DNA of 59,765 bases from NCBI GenBank assembly GCA_902560185.1, contig CACEKW010000003.1, positions 1 to 59,765 on the forward strand, in the 5' to 3' direction. Origin of the DNA: an uncultured Pelagibacteraceae bacterium (lineage in GTDB: Bacteria > Pseudomonadota > Alphaproteobacteria > Pelagibacterales > Pelagibacteraceae). A program made the position numbers and the translations under genes. Below the pieces are notes generated by a model, which worked only from the letters and a program-made list of their open reading frames with translations, searched no databases and had not been told where the DNA came from. Of the stretch, positions 25,206-34,411 are shown piece by piece (the stretch's first letter is position 1; each line of letters begins with the position of its first letter).

Positions 25206-27443
25206 TTAGTTTAATTTCAAATCAAATCGATCAGAATTCATAACTTTTACCCATGCTGCGATAAAATCTTTAACAAATTTATCACCTGAATCTTCACATG
25301 CATAAACTTCTGCTAGAGCTCTTAGTTGAGAATTTGAACCAAAAATTAAATCAACTCTTGTCGCCTTCCATTTCGTTTTTTGAGTTTTTCTATCTTTACC
25401 AATAAATGTTTGTTCAGATTTATCTTCCTCTTTCCAGGTCGTATTCATGTCTAAAAGATTTATGAAATAATCGTTAGTAAGAGAACCAGGTCTGTTAGTA
25501 AAAACACCATGTTTTGAGCCATCAAAATTTGTGTTTAACACTCTCATACCACCCACAAGTGCGGTCATTTCTGGAGCTGTTAAACCCATCAATTGAGCCT
25601 TATCAACAAGTTTTTCCTCTGCAGAAACATTTGAAGCTCCACCATTTAAGTAGTTTCTAAAACCATCTGCTTGTGGTTCTAGAAGACCAAATGAGTTAAT
25701 ATCAGTCTGATCTTGCCTTGCATCTCCCCTTCCTGCTGAAAATGGAACTTGAACTTTGTAGCCAGCTTTTTTTGCAGCCATTTCGATACCAACACCACCA
25801 GCTAGTACAATCAAATCTGCCATTGAAACACTTTTCTTTTTACTATCGAATTTGCTTTTAATTTTTTCTAAAGCTTTAATTACAGTCGATAATTTTTTTG
25901 GATTGTTCACTTTCCAATTATTTTGTGGTTCCAACATTATTCTAGCACCATTGGCACCACCTCTTTTATCAGAGCCTCTAAACGTAGATGCTGAGGCCCA
26001 TGCAGTAGAAACTAAATCTGGAATTGATATTTTTGATTTAGAGATTTTAGTTTTTAAATCTTTAATATCCTTTGATTTAAGTTTATATTTAGGCTTATCA
26101 ATTGGATCCTGCCAAATTAGTTGTTCTTTTGGAACCTCGCTACCAAGATAGCAAACTCTTGGCCCCATATCTCTGTGAGTTAATTTAAACCATGCTCTCG
26201 CAAAAGCATCATGAAATTCTTTTGGATTTTGGTGAAAATGTTTTGTGATAGGTCCATAGCTAGGGTCAACTTTCATCGATATGTCGGTTGTTTGCATCAT
26301 TGGTGGATGAAGCACACCTTTTTGATGTGCATCGGGAACCATTTTAATCTCTTGCCCATTTTTCTTCGGAGTCCATTGGTGAGCACCAGCTGGGCTTTTT
26401 GTAAGTTCCCACTCATGTCCATATAAACAATCCAAATAACCCATATCCCATTGAATTGGATTTTGAGTCCAAGCGCCCTCAATACCACTACTTATTGTAT
26501 CAACACCTTTTCCAGATTTATATCCACTATTCCACCCAGTTGACTGGTCTTGAAGTTTTGAAGCCTCAGGGTCTGGTCCTTTAAATGACTCTGATGCTGC
26601 ACCATGAGATTTTCCAAATGTATGTCCTCCAGCAACTAATGCTGCTGTCTCATAGTCATTCATAGCCATTCTGCCAAATGTTTCTCTAATATCATGTGCT
26701 GCTAGTTTTGGATCTGGATTAGCGTCAGGACCTTGTGGATTTACATATATCAAACCCATATGTGACGCTCCTAATGGCTGTTCTAAATCTCTTTTTCCAC
26801 TATATCTTTCCACACCTAACATTTCTTTTTCTGAACCCCAATAAATATCATCTTCTGGTTCCCAAATATCAGTTCTACCAGCTCCGAAACCAAAAGTTTT
26901 AAAACCCATTGAATCTAAAGCCACGTTTCCAACAAGTATGAATAAATCTGCCCATGAAATTTTTCTTCCATATTTCTTTTTTATAGGCCATAAAAGTAAT
27001 CTGGCTTTATCTAGGTTTACATTATCTGGCCAAGAATTAAGTGGCGCAAATCTCTGGTTACCTGTTCCTGCTCCACCTCGACCATCACCAGTTCTATAAG
27101 TTCCTGCGGCATGCCAAGCTAATCTAATAAATAACGGACCATAATGACCATAATCTGCTGGCCACCATTCTTGCGAGTCTGTCATTAATTTTTTTAAATC
27201 TTTTTTTAATGCTTTGTAATTTAGTTTTTTAAATTCTTTTGCATAATTAAATTTTTTATCCATAGGGTTAGATAAGCTTGAGTGCTGACTAAGAATTTTA
27301 AGATTTAAACTATTTGGCCAAAAGTCTCTTACTGTTTGACCTCTTCCTGCAGAAAACTTTGCAGGTGTTCCTGCGCCGGTAAAAGGACATTTGCTCATTT
27401 GATTAGCTTTAAAAGACTTGTTTTTAAAATTTTCAGTGCTCAT
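25206..27443 (-). CDS. katG: Catalase-peroxidase KatG
   Basis: 745 residues, full length, with two peroxidase-like domains. Distal Arg107-Trp110-His111 ([18 protein letters not shown]), Tyr233 ([10 protein letters not shown]) and Met259 (GRMAMND) form the expected Trp-Tyr-Met adduct, and proximal His274 lies in AGGHTFGK. It removes H2O2 using b-type heme. The start at 27443 follows a GGGGGA-type ribosome site and a good promoter (27482-27509) that is overlapped by an Irr-box-like element. No signal peptide. It is first in a unit with the hydroxylase-like gene and DUF2061. Confidence 0.97.
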   Translation of the reverse strand: MSTENFKNKSFKANQMSKCPFTGAGTPAKFSAGRGQTVRDFWPNSLNLKILSQHSSLSNPMDKKFNYAKEFKKLNYKALKKDLKKLMTDSQEWWPADYGHYGPLFIRLAWHAAGTYRTGDGRGGAGTGNQRFAPLNSWPDNVNLDKARLLLWPIKKKYGRKISWADLFILVGNVALDSMGFKTFGFGAGRTDIWEPEDDIYWGSEKEMLGVERYSGKRDLEQPLGASHMGLIYVNPQGPDANPDPKLAAHDIRETFGRMAMNDYETAALVAGGHTFGKSHGAASESFKGPDPEASKLQDQSTGWNSGYKSGKGVDTISSGIEGAWTQNPIQWDMGYLDCLYGHEWELTKSPAGAHQWTPKKNGQEIKMVPDAHQKGVLHPPMMQTTDISMKVDPSYGPITKHFHQNPKEFHDAFARAWFKLTHRDMGPRVCYLGSEVPKEQLIWQDPIDKPKYKLKSKDIKDLKTKISKSKISIPDLVSTAWASASTFRGSDKRGGANGARIMLEPQNNWKVNNPKKLSTVIKALEKIKSKFDSKKKSVSMADLIVLAGGVGIEMAAKKAGYKVQVPFSAGRGDARQDQTDINSFGLLEPQADGFRNYLNGGASNVSAEEKLVDKAQLMGLTAPEMTALVGGMRVLNTNFDGSKHGVFTNRPGSLTNDYFINLLDMNTTWKEEDKSEQTFIGKDRKTQKTKWKATRVDLIFGSNSQLRALAEVYACEDSGDKFVKDFIAAWVKVMNSDRFDLKLN

Positions 27444-27481
27444 AATTTTTGTATTTCCCCCATGGTTATTAGAATAGTTAA

Positions 27482-27498
27482 TTTATAATAGTTCTAAA
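27482..27498 (-). promoter_or_regulatory. Irr-box-like operator A, over the katG -10
   Basis: Minus-strand TTTAGAACTATTATAAA, an interrupted imperfect inverted repeat of the form TTTAGAA-N3-TTATAAA. It matches sites B (27513) and C (27987) and resembles the iron control element described for alphaproteobacterial Irr (TTTAGAA-N3-TTCTAAA, from memory). Confidence 0.6.
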
Positions 27499-27509
27499 CT
27501 AAATGTCAA
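27482..27509 (-). promoter_or_regulatory. katG promoter
   Basis: Minus-strand TTGACA (27509-27504), 16-nt spacer, TATAAA (27487-27482), predicted start near 27475 and a leader of about 32 nt. The spacer and -10 are covered by the Irr-box-like site at 27482-27498, which would block polymerase when occupied. Confidence 0.72.
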
Positions 27510-27512
27510 CAG

Positions 27513-27529
27513 TTTAGAATGATTATAAT
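27513..27529 (+). promoter_or_regulatory. Irr-box-like operator B, upstream of katG
   Basis: TTTAGAATGATTATAAT, same form as site A but on the opposite strand, just upstream of the katG -35 box. It lies 24 nt beyond the irr stop codon. Confidence 0.55.
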
Positions 27530-27552
27530 ATAAATCTAGAAAGAAAGATTTT

Positions 27553-27981
27553 TTAATTTTGATTTTGAGTATCACTCGCAACTCTTACCAAAACTTCGAC
27601 AGAACTAATTTTTTTTCCTGTAATATTATTTTTGATATTAACTTTTCCAATCTCGTTATCATTACAATCTATAAGTAAATTTGTGTCCTCATCATAAAAA
27701 TGATGATGTTTAGTAATATTTGTATCAAAATAACTTTTATCGCTACTGATCGTAATTTCTTTTAAATATCCTTTATCTTTAAAAGCATGAACTGTGTTGT
27801 AAATTGTAGCTAAGGATATTTTTTCATTAAAATTTTCTGAAATGTTTTTTGCTAAATCATTAATGGTAAAGTGAAATGTTTTGTCTCTATTAAATAAGAC
27901 TTCACAAATTTTAAGTCTTTGTTTAGTGGGTCTAAGACCAGAATTTCTTAATTTGCTAACAAATTCGCTATTTTTTAACAT
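27553..27981 (-). CDS. irr: Iron response regulator Irr (Fur superfamily)
   Basis: 142 residues with the Fur winged helix ([15 protein letters not shown]; recognition helix [21 protein letters not shown]) and a HHH motif at 92-94 in [17 protein letters not shown], the heme/metal-binding signature that separates Irr from Fur and PerR in alphaproteobacteria. The neighbourhood irr next to fabA-fabB-fabI is the classical alphaproteobacterial one. Irr is active under iron limitation, repressing heme- and iron-consuming genes. A matching operator lies 6-22 nt upstream of its start, implying autoregulation. Confidence 0.85.
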   Translation of the reverse strand: MLKNSEFVSKLRNSGLRPTKQRLKICEVLFNRDKTFHFTINDLAKNISENFNEKISLATIYNTVHAFKDKGYLKEITISSDKSYFDTNITKHHHFYDEDTNLLIDCNDNEIGKVNIKNNITGKKISSVEVLVRVASDTQNQN

Positions 27982-27986
27982 TGTAA

Positions 27987-28003
27987 ATTATAATTATTCT
28001 AAA
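27987..28003 (-). promoter_or_regulatory. Irr-box-like operator C between irr and fabA
   Basis: Minus-strand TTTAGAATAATTATAAT, 15 of 17 positions as in site B. It sits between the irr start codon and an overlapping -10-like ATTATAAT (28014-28021) that could serve both directions, so it could affect irr, the fab genes or both. Confidence 0.6.
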
Positions 28004-28054
28004 CTTTATGTATATTATAATGTTTTAAAATCAAGTATTAAGGTGATCTATTTT

Positions 28055-28555
28055 ATGAAAAAAAACTCCTATTCTTATGAAGAGCTTATAAGTTGCGGAA
28101 ACGGAGGTCTTTTTGGTCCTGGAAATGCAAAATTACCACTTCCACCAATGTTAATGTTTGATAGAATTACAGAAATTAATGACAAGGATGGTGCTTTTAA
28201 AAAAGGCTCTTTAAAGGCTGAATTAGATATAAAGAAAGACCTTTGGTTTTTTGATTGTCATTTCAAAGAAGATCCTGTGATGCCAGGATGTCTTGGTCTT
28301 GATGCTATGTGGCAACTTGTAGGATTTTATTTAGGTTGGATTGGAAATCCAGGGAAAGGCAGAGCCTTGGGCGTTGGTACAGTAAAATTTACAGGAGAAG
28401 TTTTACAAAATGTTAAATTAGTCAAATATGAAATCGATATGAAAAAAATTATGTCTCCTGGTGGTACAACGGTTGGTTTGGCTAATGGAATATTATTAGC
28501 AGATGAGAAAAAAATTTATTCAGCAGATAATTTAAAAGTGGGATTATTTAAATAA
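28055..28555 (+). CDS. fabA: 3-hydroxydecanoyl-ACP dehydratase/isomerase
   Basis: I use ATG 28055, preceded by AAGGTGAT, not the longer frame that runs back into irr. The 166-residue hotdog enzyme has catalytic His69 and Asp83 in [22 protein letters not shown]. It dehydrates 3-hydroxydecanoyl-ACP and isomerises the product to the cis-3 form, starting unsaturated fatty acid synthesis. The stop overlaps the fabB start by one base. Confidence 0.96.
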   Translation: MKKNSYSYEELISCGNGGLFGPGNAKLPLPPMLMFDRITEINDKDGAFKKGSLKAELDIKKDLWFFDCHFKEDPVMPGCLGLDAMWQLVGFYLGWIGNPGKGRALGVGTVKFTGEVLQNVKLVKYEIDMKKIMSPGGTTVGLANGILLADEKKIYSADNLKVGLFK

Positions 28556-29766
28556 TGAGAAGAGTTGTAATAACTGGTTTAGGAGTAGTTTCTTGTTTAG
28601 GCAATAATCAAGAAGAAGTTCATCAATCTTTATTAAATTCAAAGTCAGGAATCTCATTTGCTGAGGAATATAAAGAACATAATTTAAAAAGTCATGTGCA
28701 TGGCAAGCCAAACATCAAACTTGAAGACCATATAGATAGAAAAACAATTAGATTTATGGGTTCAGGTTCAGCTTATAACTATATTGCTATGAAAGAGGCA
28801 ATAAAAGACTCTGGTCTTGAGGAAAAAGAAGTAAGCAACTTTAGTACTGGTATAGTCATGGGATCAGGAGGGCCCTCAATTGAAAACGTCATTTTAGCAG
28901 CTGACAAAACAAGAGCAAAAACACCAAAATTAATGGGTCCTTTTATAGTTCCAAGAACCATGGCAAGTACTGCATCTGCTACTCTAGCAGTTCCATTTAA
29001 AATCAAAGGAACAAATTATACAATGAGTTCTGCATGTGCAACTAGTGGTCACTGCATAGGAAATTCTATGGAATTAATTCAAATGGGTAAACAAGATATT
29101 GTTTTTGCAGGTGGTAGTGAAGAAATTCATTGGGCGATGACAGCAATGTTTGATGCTATGACAGCTTTATCATCGAAATATAATGATACTCCACAATCTG
29201 CATCTAGAGCTTATGATAAAACTAGAGATGGATTTGTAATCGCTGGAGGTGCAGGTGTGTTGGTACTCGAAGAGTACGAACATGCTAAAGCAAGAGGGGC
29301 TAAAATATATGCAGAATTAACTGGTTATGGAGCAACTTCGGATGGATACGATATGGTAGCACCATCAGGTGAAGGTGCTGTTAGATGTATGAAAATGGCA
29401 ATGGCAACTACTAAAAATAAAATTGATTACATTAATACTCATGGAACATCAACTCCTGTTGGAGATATAACTGAACTTAATGCTATTAAAGAAACTTTTG
29501 GAGATGACATTCCAAAAATAAGTTCTACAAAATCTTTGTCAGGTCATCCTTTGGGTGCTGCTTCAGTGCATGAAGCTATCTATTGTCTAATAATGATGAA
29601 AAACAATTTCATTACAGGTTCAGCAAATATTACAGATATGGATGATGATGCTAAAAAGTTTCCTATCGTAGCAAAAACTGAAACAGGTGCTGTTTTAAAT
29701 ACTGTAATGTCAAATAGCTTTGGTTTTGGTGGAACTAATGCTGCTTTAATTTTTGAAAAGGTTTAA
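28555..29766 (+). CDS. fabB: 3-oxoacyl-ACP synthase I
   Basis: 403 residues of the thiolase fold with Cys161 in [11 protein letters not shown], His in [10 protein letters not shown] and His in [12 protein letters not shown], the Cys-His-His triad of elongating KAS enzymes. Position between fabA and fabI identifies it as FabB, which elongates the cis-3-decenoyl-ACP made by FabA. Confidence 0.96.
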   Translation: MRRVVITGLGVVSCLGNNQEEVHQSLLNSKSGISFAEEYKEHNLKSHVHGKPNIKLEDHIDRKTIRFMGSGSAYNYIAMKEAIKDSGLEEKEVSNFSTGIVMGSGGPSIENVILAADKTRAKTPKLMGPFIVPRTMASTASATLAVPFKIKGTNYTMSSACATSGHCIGNSMELIQMGKQDIVFAGGSEEIHWAMTAMFDAMTALSSKYNDTPQSASRAYDKTRDGFVIAGGAGVLVLEEYEHAKARGAKIYAELTGYGATSDGYDMVAPSGEGAVRCMKMAMATTKNKIDYINTHGTSTPVGDITELNAIKETFGDDIPKISSTKSLSGHPLGAASVHEAIYCLIMMKNNFITGSANITDMDDDAKKFPIVAKTETGAVLNTVMSNSFGFGGTNAALIFEKV

Positions 29767-29769
29767 TTT

Positions 29770-30555
29770 ATGAGTTTGATGAAAGGTAAAAAGGGATTGA
29801 TTATGGGTGTTGCTAATGAAAGATCTATTGCCTGGGGTATTTCTCAAAAACTTTCAGAGGCTGGAGCAGAACTAGCATTTACATATTTAGGTGATGCTTT
29901 AAAAAAGAGAGTTATTCCTTTAGCAGAAAAATTAAACTCAAAAGTTACATTCAGCTGTGATGTTGAAAAAAAAGAAGAGGTAGTAAAATTATTTGAAGAT
30001 GTAAAATCTCAATGGGGTGAAATTGATTTTGTTGTCCATGCTGTAGCATTTTCAGATAAATCAGAATTATCAGGCGAATATTTAAATACAACTAGAGAAA
30101 ACTTTTTAAAAAGTATGTTAATATCATGTTTCTCTTTTACTGAAGTTGCAAAAGAAGCATCAAAAATAATAAAACAAGGTGGTAGTTTGTTAACTTTAAC
30201 TTATGAGTCCACCAAAGCTATTCCAAACTATAATGTAATGGGTGTTTGTAAATCAGCTTTAGAGGCTAGTGTAAAATACCTTGCTAGAGACCTAGGTACA
30301 AAAGGAATGAGAGTAAACGCTATTAGTGCAGGACCTATTAAAACCTTAGCAGCTTCTGCTATTGGAGATGCAAAATTCTTATATAAGTGGAACGAGGACC
30401 ATTCTTTTCTAAAAAGAAATGTAGACATTCATGATGTTGGAAATTCAGCATTATATCTTCTTAGCGATCTTGCGAGTGGTGTTACTGGCGAAATTCACTA
30501 TGTTGACGCTGGATATAACAAAGTCGGGATGCCAGACCCTAAAAATATTTCTTAA
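29770..30555 (+). CDS. fabI: Enoyl-ACP reductase (NADH)
   Basis: 261 residues, SDR fold: GVANERSIAWGIS (nucleotide loop with the Ser/Ile pattern of FabI), catalytic Tyr and Lys in NYNVMGVCKSALEASV with YX6K spacing, and a C-terminal HYVDAGYN. It reduces trans-2-enoyl-ACP at the end of each elongation cycle. It is the third gene of fabA-fabB-fabI and follows fabB by 3 nt. Confidence 0.96.
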   Translation: MSLMKGKKGLIMGVANERSIAWGISQKLSEAGAELAFTYLGDALKKRVIPLAEKLNSKVTFSCDVEKKEEVVKLFEDVKSQWGEIDFVVHAVAFSDKSELSGEYLNTTRENFLKSMLISCFSFTEVAKEASKIIKQGGSLLTLTYESTKAIPNYNVMGVCKSALEASVKYLARDLGTKGMRVNAISAGPIKTLAASAIGDAKFLYKWNEDHSFLKRNVDIHDVGNSALYLLSDLASGVTGEIHYVDAGYNKVGMPDPKNIS

Positions 30556-30600
30556 CTCATAGAGTTAAAAAATACTAATAAACTTAACGAGAAGTTAAGT
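30552..30600. terminator. Two small hairpins between fabI and the convergent methyltransferase gene
   Basis: TTAACTCATAGAGTTAA (30552-30568, 7-bp stem, 3-nt loop) overlaps the fabI stop; ACTTAACGAGAAGTTAAGT (30582-30600, 7-bp stem, 5-nt loop) overlaps the stop of the minus gene and is followed on plus by ATATTTCTTTTTT. Both stems are weak; the second is the better terminator for the fab operon. Confidence 0.45.
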
Positions 30601-31588
30601 ATATTTCTTTTTTGTTGTATTCTTCAATTAAAGATTTTTTCCACGAGACAATCAATTTGTCATCAAAAAAACTATTTAATTCCTCTGGATTAAAAGTTGT
30701 TTTTAAATCAAAACCGCTGTAAGAAATTAATGATATTTCTCGCGTTTTAAATTTTTTAATAAATTTAACATAATTACTTATCACTTTTTTGGGCATTTCA
30801 ACAAAACTAGCAGCGTTATGAAAATGATCTATTTCTGTATCGACTTTTTCAATTAACCATGGAGGAATACAAAAAATTTCTAATTCATTATTTTTAGAAA
30901 AACTAATCTTATCTAAATTTCTTAATTCAAGATAATCTTTTACTTTATCTTTATAATGACGTCTTAAATATTCTGTACCAACATAAATATTTGGAACCGT
31001 ATCTAAATAAAGAATTTTTTTTATGTTAGAAAAATTTGTAATCAAAAAATGAATATTTGATCCAAAACCTCCTCCTATTTCAAAATAATTTTTGATATTT
31101 CTAAAATCGAAATTTTTTGATAAGTTATCAATTCTGTTTGCCATATTTAAATAATGACAAGAATAATTTTTATTTAAATATTCGAACGATTGAACACATC
31201 CAAAATCTGTTGTATTATTAAATTGGAATTTACTTATAAGATTTTGAACTTTTTGACTATTTTGATAGACGATTGCTTGATTTTTAATAAATGAATTAAG
31301 ATAATTTTTTGTTGTCTTTATTTGTCCATTAAAAATTATATTAAATAGAGGTAGAGAAAATATTTTTCCAACAATTCTTCCTTTAATATTGAATTCATTT
31401 CTTATGTCTAAAACTAAGTTATCTGCAAAAGAAGTTCCAATTCCAGCAGTTATTCCTCTAAAATCCTCAAGACCTTTTTTTTTGATTTCAATTATTGCTC
31501 TTCTATTTTTATAATTCCAGTATGGACCAGATGAATAAAGCTCTCTATCAATTTTTTTTTCATCTTTTATTAACAAATTAAGCAGCAT
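30584..31588 (-). CDS. Putative sugar O-methyltransferase
   Basis: 334 residues. A Rossmann SAM motif FEIGGGFGSNIHFLI occurs near 166-180, followed by ILYLDTVPNIYVGTEYLRRHY, the arrangement of the family annotated putative sugar O-methyltransferase (TIGR04371), usually found in O-antigen or capsule clusters. The N-terminal ~130 residues look like an accessory helical domain. The gene is isolated between fabI and pnp, regions that are normally core. Substrate unknown. Confidence 0.65.
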   Translation of the reverse strand: MLLNLLIKDEKKIDRELYSSGPYWNYKNRRAIIEIKKKGLEDFRGITAGIGTSFADNLVLDIRNEFNIKGRIVGKIFSLPLFNIIFNGQIKTTKNYLNSFIKNQAIVYQNSQKVQNLISKFQFNNTTDFGCVQSFEYLNKNYSCHYLNMANRIDNLSKNFDFRNIKNYFEIGGGFGSNIHFLITNFSNIKKILYLDTVPNIYVGTEYLRRHYKDKVKDYLELRNLDKISFSKNNELEIFCIPPWLIEKVDTEIDHFHNAASFVEMPKKVISNYVKFIKKFKTREISLISYSGFDLKTTFNPEELNSFFDDKLIVSWKKSLIEEYNKKEIYLTSR

Positions 31589-31648
31589 AAAATACTTATT
31601 ATCCTTAAAGGCATTCTGTTTTTATACCAGGTGCCCAATCTGTAATAC

Positions 31649-33724
31649 CTATTGTTCAGCAGCTTGTTTCATAGAGAGTTTTACTTTTCCTCTATCGAAA
31701 CCAATAACTTTAACTTTTACTTCGTCACCTTCTTTCACTACATCAGTAACTTTAGCTACTCTTTTATCTGCAAGTTCTGAAATATGAACAAGACCATCCT
31801 GTTTTCCTAAAAAATTAACAAATGCACCAAACTCCATAATTTTCATAACTTTACCTAAATAAATTTTATTTAGTTCGGCTTTAGCCGTGATGTCTTTGAT
31901 CATTTGCATTGCAATGTTTCTAGACTCTTCATCTGGGGCAGCAACAGTCACGACTCCTTCATCATTCACATCTACTTTAGCACCTGATTTTTCAACGATC
32001 TCCCTGATTGTTGCTCCACCTTTTCCAATTACCGCTGCAATATCTTTTTTATCAACTGTAATTTTTTCCATTTTTGGAGTATGTTTTCCAACATCAGATC
32101 TTGATGCTGATAATGCTTTATTCATTTCACCTAAAATATGAACTCTTCCATCTTTTGCTTGACTTAATGCCTGCTCCATAATTTCAAAAGTAATACCAGT
32201 AATTTTGATGTCCATTTGTAGCGAGGTAATTCCATCTTTTGTTCCAGCAACTTTAAAATCCATATCACCTAAATGATCCTCATCACCCAAAATATCTGAT
32301 AACACGCTAAAATCATCACCCTCTTTAATAAGACCCATTGCTATACCTGCAACAGGTTCTTTTATTGGCACTCCCGCATCCATTAGTGCAAGTGATGTTC
32401 CACAGACTGTAGCCATTGATGATGAACCATTGGACTCTGTTATTTCTGATACTACTCTAAAAGTATAAGGAAATGACTCTTTTGAGGGTAATGAAGAATG
32501 AATTGCTCTCCATGCTAATTTACCATGACCTATCTCTCTTCTACCAGTTCCTATTCTGCCAGTCTCACCAACAGAAAAAGGTGGAAAATTATAATGAAGC
32601 ATAAACCTTTCTCTTTGTAATCCATCTAAGCTCTCAATTCTCTGTTCGTCATCTGATGTGCCTAAAGTGGCAGTTACGATTGCTTGCGTCTCGCCTCTGG
32701 TGAACAAAGCAGAGCCATGTGTTCTTGGTAAAACACCAACCTCACATGAAATTGGCCTAACATCGGATAAACTTCTACCATCAATTCTATTTTTATTTTT
32801 TAAAATATCAGTTCTAACAATTGTTTTTTCAAGATTTTTTAATTCCGAATTTACATCAAGATCAGTGTAATTCTCATCTTCCTCATAAAGTTTTTTTGCT
32901 TTATCAGTAATTTCTGAAATTTGATTTGATCTGTCTTGTTTGTCTCTTGTAGCAAATGCTTTTTTAAGATCACCTGTAAAAGTTTCCTCAAGTTTTTTCT
33001 TTACCTCAGATAAATCTTTCTTTTCAACAGTCCATTCAGGTTTTCTACATTCTTTAGCTAGTTCCTCTATTATTTTAATCACAGGAACAAAACCCTCATG
33101 ACCAAATTTTACTGCATTTAACATCTCTTCCTCTGTCAGCCCGCTCGCTTCAGACTCAACCATAAGCACAGCATCTTTTGTACCAGCAACAACTAAATCT
33201 AATTTTGATTTTTCAAGTTCAGTTTTTGAAGGGTTCAAAACATATTTGCCATCGATATATCCAACCCTAGAGGCTCCGACAGGGCCCATGAATGGCATTC
33301 CTGATATAGCTAAAGCTGCAGAGGATGCAATAATTGACAAAATATCTGCTTCATTTTCTTTATCATAAGAAATTACAGTTGGTAACAACTGAACTTCATT
33401 TTTAAATTCATCAGGAAACAATGGTCTGATCGGTCTATCAATTAATCTTGAGATTAATGTTTCGCTCTCAGTTGGTCTTGCCTCCCTTTTAAAATATCCG
33501 CCAGGAATTTTTCCTGCTGCATAATATTTTTCCTGATAATTTACAGATAATGGAAAATAATCCACGTCTGGATTTACCTTTTTTGCTCCAACGACTGTTG
33601 CTAAAACGACTGTCTCCCCACATGTTGCGATGATTGCTCCGTCTGCCTGTCTTGCTACTTTACCTGTTTCTAAACTTATTTTCTTTCCTGCTACTTCAAC
33701 TTCCTTCTTGTATACTTTAAACAT
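31649..33724 (-). CDS. pnp: Polynucleotide phosphorylase
   Basis: 691 residues: two RNase PH-like domains (GQTVVLATV-type start; second with [28 protein letters not shown] and [19 protein letters not shown]), a KH domain ([16 protein letters not shown]) and a C-terminal S1 domain ([28 protein letters not shown]). It degrades RNA 3'-5' by phosphorolysis. It follows rpsO after 57 nt of repetitive leader that contains an out-of-frame upstream ORF. It may work with the SUV3-like helicase encoded earlier in the window. Confidence 0.97.
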   Translation of the reverse strand: MFKVYKKEVEVAGKKISLETGKVARQADGAIIATCGETVVLATVVGAKKVNPDVDYFPLSVNYQEKYYAAGKIPGGYFKREARPTESETLISRLIDRPIRPLFPDEFKNEVQLLPTVISYDKENEADILSIIASSAALAISGMPFMGPVGASRVGYIDGKYVLNPSKTELEKSKLDLVVAGTKDAVLMVESEASGLTEEEMLNAVKFGHEGFVPVIKIIEELAKECRKPEWTVEKKDLSEVKKKLEETFTGDLKKAFATRDKQDRSNQISEITDKAKKLYEEDENYTDLDVNSELKNLEKTIVRTDILKNKNRIDGRSLSDVRPISCEVGVLPRTHGSALFTRGETQAIVTATLGTSDDEQRIESLDGLQRERFMLHYNFPPFSVGETGRIGTGRREIGHGKLAWRAIHSSLPSKESFPYTFRVVSEITESNGSSSMATVCGTSLALMDAGVPIKEPVAGIAMGLIKEGDDFSVLSDILGDEDHLGDMDFKVAGTKDGITSLQMDIKITGITFEIMEQALSQAKDGRVHILGEMNKALSASRSDVGKHTPKMEKITVDKKDIAAVIGKGGATIREIVEKSGAKVDVNDEGVVTVAAPDEESRNIAMQMIKDITAKAELNKIYLGKVMKIMEFGAFVNFLGKQDGLVHISELADKRVAKVTDVVKEGDEVKVKVIGFDRGKVKLSMKQAAEQ

Positions 33725-33759
33725 TTCATTTCCATTTCATTTCGTTCGTTTCGTTCCAT
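33691..33759 (-). other. Out-of-frame upstream ORF overlapping the pnp start
   Basis: Within the 57-nt rpsO-pnp spacer there are four ATGs before the pnp ATG at 33724, lying 5, 11, 16 and 35 nt upstream. Three share one frame; starting at 33759 it encodes 22 residues beginning [11 protein letters not shown] and stops at TAG 33693-33691, inside pnp. It has no strong Shine-Dalgarno. Its existence is seen directly; use as a regulatory element is inference. Confidence 0.35.
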
Positions 33760-33781
33760 TCCGTTCTATCTATCTTGACTC
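33725..33781 (-). repeat. Purine-rich GAAAY/GGAAY tandem pattern in the pnp leader
   Basis: The minus strand of the rpsO-pnp spacer consists almost entirely of degenerate 5-6-nt units such as GAACG, GAATG, GAAATG and GGAAATG. There is no strong hairpin like the RNase III target in the E. coli pnp leader. Confidence 0.55.
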
Positions 33782-34030
33782 TTATTTTCTCAAATTCAAT
33801 TTCGACAGGACATTTTTGTAAGAATCTACCTTATTTCTTTTAAGATAATCTAACAATTTTTTTCTTCTATTGACTGCTCTCAATAATCCAACAGATGAAT
33901 GTTTATCTTTTTTGAATTGTTTTATATGTTTTGAGAGCGTTTCAATTTTTTCTGTTAACAAAGCAATTTGGATCTCTGATGATCCAGTATCTTTTTCATG
34001 CATTGCTAACTCTTGAGCTTTTTTGTTCAT
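33782..34030 (-). CDS. rpsO: 30S ribosomal protein S15
   Basis: 82 residues, slightly shorter than the usual 89 because of a short N-terminus. The core EKDTGSSEIQIALLTEKIETLSKHIKQFKKDKHSSVGLLRAVNRRKKLLDYLKR is canonical. It binds the central domain of 16S rRNA. The gene follows rbfA after 12 nt; truB, usually between them, is absent. Confidence 0.96.
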   Translation of the reverse strand: MNKKAQELAMHEKDTGSSEIQIALLTEKIETLSKHIKQFKKDKHSSVGLLRAVNRRKKLLDYLKRNKVDSYKNVLSKLNLRK

Positions 34031-34042
34031 ACTTCTTTTTTC

Positions 34043-34411
34043 CTATTTATTTGTTTGTTTAATTAAATTCTCTATTTTTTCAGCATACTCAAAAGATTCA
34101 TCTTTTCTAAAAAGTAGTTTTGGTAAAAATTTCATCACTACTTTTTGAGATAAAATTTTTCTAATTAAAAACGAGTATTCTTTCAAAATATTTACTGTTT
34201 CTTCTGCGTTTTTCCCACCAAGAGGAAGCACATATGCTTTGGCTATTTTTAAATCTTGACTCATTCTCACTTCAGTAACTGTTATAGTATTTGTTTCTAA
34301 ATTTGGAACTTTAGCCTCATTTCTAATAAAAATCATGCTTAAAGATTGTTTAATCATTTCACCCACTCTTAACTGTCTCTGTGAAATTGGTTTACCTATT
34401 CTATCTGCCAT
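34043..34411 (-). CDS. rbfA: Ribosome-binding factor A
   Basis: 122 residues with a KH-like fold; RIGKPISQRQLRVGEMIKQSLS at the N-terminus and VTEVRMSQDLKIAKAYVLPLGG match RbfA, which aids 16S rRNA 5'-end maturation and 30S assembly. It overlaps the infB stop by one base, keeping the nusA-infB-rbfA order. Confidence 0.94.
   Translation of the reverse strand: MADRIGKPISQRQLRVGEMIKQSLSMIFIRNEAKVPNLETNTITVTEVRMSQDLKIAKAYVLPLGGKNAEETVNILKEYSFLIRKILSQKVVMKFLPKLLFRKDESFEYAEKIENLIKQTNK

Noticed and set aside
27881-28054. Upstream extension of the fabA frame back into irr
   Set aside because: The extension lies antisense to irr coding sequence, has no homology to FabA, and ATG 28055 has a good ribosome site and the correct family length.
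31589-31648. Terminator for pnp in the pnp-methyltransferase spacer
   Set aside because: Only a loose ~5-bp pairing around TAATACC/GGTGCC is found, without a U-run in either direction.
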